A stretch of 6,898 nucleotides of DNA from a bacterium. Lineage in GTDB: Bacteria; Patescibacteriota; Patescibacteriia; CAIQCM01. Location of the stretch: NCBI GenBank assembly GCA_023246535.1, contig JAHFIF010000065.1, forward strand, positions 1-6,898, in the 5' to 3' direction. Every line of letters starts with the position of its first letter. Position 1 is the stretch's first letter. The notes below the pieces were generated by a model, which was not told the origin of the DNA, did no database searches, and was given only the letters and a program-made list of their open reading frames with translations. A program made the translations under genes and the position numbers. Positions 5,291 through 6,898 of this stretch are shown here, piece after piece.

Positions 5291-6376
5291 TTAGTGTTTG
5301 GTAGGGCCGGTCAAATTCAGCGAGAAACCTTGCAGGAACGCTTCGTAGGTGGTGCGGTACTCCAGCGACAACTTGTCGTCGTAACTGTAGGACAGCGTAA
5401 AGAGCTTGCCGTTGCCGGGATCGATATAGGTCGTGAGGCGATCCGGCGAACGCAAGGCGTCGTAGCCCTGGAGCGTTTTGAAACGGATCACGTCGCTCTC
5501 GGCCGCGCCGGGCGACATCGCCAAATACCACTCGACGAGCGATTGGTCTTTGGGTTTGTCCGTCACCAAAACTTCGAAGAATTCGCCGGTCGGAGCATTG
5601 ATCATCAATTGCGTCGTCTCCGCGCCGCTAACCGTCCATTGATCGGGAACAATGACCGAATACCCTTCCGTTTTATCGGCCACCACCTTTTCGTAAGTCG
5701 CGTCTTTGAGCAGGGCCGGCGTTTTCTTGGTTGGATCGTAAAGATGCGCCACTTCGTTGCCGTCATTGAATGTATCGCCGTCGGAGTCGGTATTAAAGGC
5801 ATTGGTATTGTAGACAGTCTTTTCTTCGACGTCGGTCAAGCCGTCGGAATCAGAGTCGACGCCGGTATTCGGCGGGGGCGGCGGTTTTACCTCGACCGTT
5901 TGGCAGGTCGCGCTGCAGCCGGAATTGGCCGCGCCGTTTTGCGAACCCAGGTCGCACTGTTCGCCGTTCTCCAGCGTACTGTTGCCGCAAACCGGCGGGG
6001 GCGGCGTTGGGATGTTTACATTAAGATTGACGATCGGTTTATTGACATTGACGGGCGGCTTGACCGGAACGGGCGCGGCCGGCATGAACAAAATATACGC
6101 CGCGGTGGCTGCGCCGGCGAGCAAAACGATAACGGCAATAATGATGATATTTCGGCGCTTGTTGGATTTCTTGGCCGGCGGCTTAGGCACGGACGGCTTG
6201 GGCGGAGGCGGCGGCGTAACAGTTTTCGTTTCAATGATCTGGCGGATGACCGGCGGCTTTCCGGCCGCCGCGCCGATATACTTTTCCGGCATGGTTTTAA
6301 TGGACGGCAAAGATGCCGGCGCACTGGCGGCACCTGCGGCGGCTCCTGGTTTTTGCGGAATTTGCGGTTCAGACAT
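5291..6376 (-). CDS. Single-pass membrane protein with DUF4215-like Cys repeat, TSP3 calcium repeats and a C-terminal domain
   Basis: No overall family was recognised for this 361-residue protein; the parts are clear. Residues 1-75 are a Pro/Ala/Lys-rich, probably cytoplasmic tail, including a PPPPPKPSVPKPPAKK run and ending in the basic stop KKSNKRR. Residues about 77-97 form one transmembrane helix, so the C-terminal part should be outside. A Pro/Val/Asn linker leads to a DUF4215-like (Myxococcus Cys-rich) repeat at 130-158, with Cys130, Cys141, Cys154 and Cys158 and the motif ENGEQCDLGS. Two TSP3-type calcium-binding loops follow: DSDSDGLTDVEE (174-185) and DSDGDTFNDGNE (197-208). The C-terminal region (about 228-355) looks like a folded alpha/beta domain (YSVIVPDQWTVS, FFEVLVTDK). 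A surface or adhesion role is an inference. The start is 1 nt after the stop of the upstream TSP3 gene, and ybeY starts 2 nt after its own TAA, so the three should be co-transcribed. Confidence 0.85.
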   Translation of the reverse strand: MSEPQIPQKPGAAAGAASAPASLPSIKTMPEKYIGAAAGKPPVIRQIIETKTVTPPPPPKPSVPKPPAKKSNKRRNIIIIAVIVLLAGAATAAYILFMPAAPVPVKPPVNVNKPIVNLNVNIPTPPPPVCGNSTLENGEQCDLGSQNGAANSGCSATCQTVEVKPPPPPNTGVDSDSDGLTDVEEKTVYNTNAFNTDSDGDTFNDGNEVAHLYDPTKKTPALLKDATYEKVVADKTEGYSVIVPDQWTVSGAETTQLMINAPTGEFFEVLVTDKPKDQSLVEWYLAMSPGAAESDVIRFKTLQGYDALRSPDRLTTYIDPGNGKLFTLSYSYDDKLSLEYRTTYEAFLQGFSLNLTGPTKH

Positions 6377-6377
6377 A

Positions 6378-6898
6378 CTATTTGGCCGGCGGCGGCGTCA
6401 AAATTTTGCCGGGACCAAGCGGGTTAAAACCGTTTTTCACTTCGTCGCCGTCCTTATAACCATCGCCGTCCGTATCGGGATTCAACGGATCGGTATGCCA
6501 GACCATCACCTCGTCGCGGTCGGAAAGACCGTCGTCGTCAGTATCAGCCTTGAGCGGATTGGTTTTGTAAACGTGAATCTCTTGATAATCGGTCAGTCCG
6601 TCATGATCGGTGTCGACCGTGGAGTTGGGGTCGTCCTGCGGCGGCAACACGGACGGAATATTGGTATTGCTATTTTGCGGAACCGGCGGCGGCAAGACCG
6701 GCACGTTGGTCGCCGGCAGCGCGTTCACATTGGCCGGAATCGCGGCATTGACATTGGCATTCTCATTGGCCGCAGCGGCCGGCGCGTTGGCATTAGCGTT
6801 AGCGTTGGAATTGGCATTGCTGTTGATCGCCGGCGCAACTGACGGCGCGGCAAAGAAATAACGATAGCCGAAATACCCGGCCGCCACAATGACGGCGG
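6378..6898 (-). CDS. TSP3-repeat surface protein, N-terminus truncated by the right edge
   Basis: The frame is open to the window edge; at least 172 residues precede the TAG at 6378. A GTG at 6887 could be read as a start, but hydrophobic codons continue in frame upstream of it (AVIVAAGYFGYRYFF), so the edge cuts a transmembrane segment and the real start lies outside. After the membrane segment comes a low-complexity Asn/Ala linker (nt about 6705-6827), then a Pro-rich stretch. Three TSP3-type calcium loops follow: DTDHDGLTDYQE, DTDDDGLSDRDE and DTDGDGYKDGDE (nt about 6438-6614), each with the regular Asp ladder. The intervening segments (HVYKTNPLKA, MVWHTDPLNP) match the classic spacing of TSP3 units. 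The architecture is close to that of the next gene downstream but lacks the Cys-rich and C-terminal domains; the two may be paralogous or functionally paired. The function is unknown. No protein domain beyond the repeats was recognised. Confidence 0.88.
   Translation of the reverse strand, partial: AVIVAAGYFGYRYFFAAPSVAPAINSNANSNANANANAPAAAANENANVNAAIPANVNALPATNVPVLPPPVPQNSNTNIPSVLPPQDDPNSTVDTDHDGLTDYQEIHVYKTNPLKADTDDDGLSDRDEVMVWHTDPLNPDTDGDGYKDGDEVKNGFNPLGPGKILTPPPAK
6784..6825 (-). repeat. Hexanucleotide tandem repeat encoding an Asn-Ala linker
   Basis: Seven degenerate 6-bp units in the plus-strand orientation (gcgttg, gcatta, gcgtta, gcgttg, gaattg, gcattg, ctgttg) encode alternating Asn and Ala/Ser codons in the TSP3 surface protein. 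The period of 6 keeps the reading frame, so unit gain or loss would change linker length without a frameshift. Confidence 0.7.

Noticed and set aside
5289..5531. N-terminal extension of ybeY to 5531
   Set aside because: The extension lies wholly inside the upstream gene and shows no YbeY similarity; the ATG at 5288 gives the normal length.
767..6380. TGA recoded as Gly or Trp
   Set aside because: No in-frame TGA occurs in any gene, and all proteins are full length under the standard bacterial code.
5294..6427. Long plus-strand open frame (377 codons) opposite the DUF4215/TSP3 gene, and another at 5925-6842
   Set aside because: They are Arg/Gly/Val-rich shadows of minus-strand genes with recognisable domains, and no start signals precede them.

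Overview
This window looks like chromosomal DNA from a small-genome bacterium, most likely a member of the Patescibacteria (Candidate Phyla Radiation, Parcubacteria-like). That placement is inferred from style, not from a marker tree. The style includes tight minus-strand gene packing, single-pass surface proteins with Asn/Ala- and Pro-rich linkers plus thrombospondin type 3 (TSP3) calcium repeats, a Cys-rich DUF4215-like repeat, and a small lipoprotein of a type I associate with these genomes. All nine supported genes are on the minus strand, so transcription runs from right to left. No tRNA, rRNA, CRISPR array, insertion sequence or origin was seen, and no gene-free stretch reaches 300 bases.

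Right part (6898 to 3215) is one tightly packed operon that enters from beyond the window. In transcription order it holds a 5'-truncated TSP3 surface protein, a larger membrane protein with DUF4215-like and TSP3 modules, ybeY (rRNA-maturation endonuclease), a DgkA-family lipid kinase and ftsA. Junctions are 1 nt, 2 nt, a 17-nt overlap and a 1-nt overlap. It ends at an intrinsic terminator (3215-3240). The middle unit is a single lipoprotein gene (2685-3140) closed by a perfect 16-bp terminator hairpin (2640-2675).

Left part is a ftsZ unit with a very good sigma-70-type promoter (TTGACC, 17 bp, TACAAT) that starts inside the foot of the preceding terminator. It is followed by nrdR and, after a 7-bp-periodic inverted repeat filling the intergenic gap, the N-terminal two thirds of an HtrA/DegP-type membrane-anchored serine protease that runs off the left edge.

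Functionally this is a division and envelope neighbourhood. FtsZ polymerises at midcell, FtsA should tether it to the membrane, the lipid kinase recycles lipid carriers or diacylglycerol, the protease handles envelope quality control, YbeY serves ribosome maturation, and NrdR couples dNTP supply to growth. The most notable points are an FtsA whose second phosphate-binding motif has lost its acidic residues, a 17-bp palindrome in the ftsZ leader whose half-sites resemble those of a NrdR box, the heptad inverted repeat after nrdR, the separation of ftsA from ftsZ by an independent lipoprotein unit, the absence of TGA stop codons, and the absence of Shine-Dalgarno sequences before the starts.
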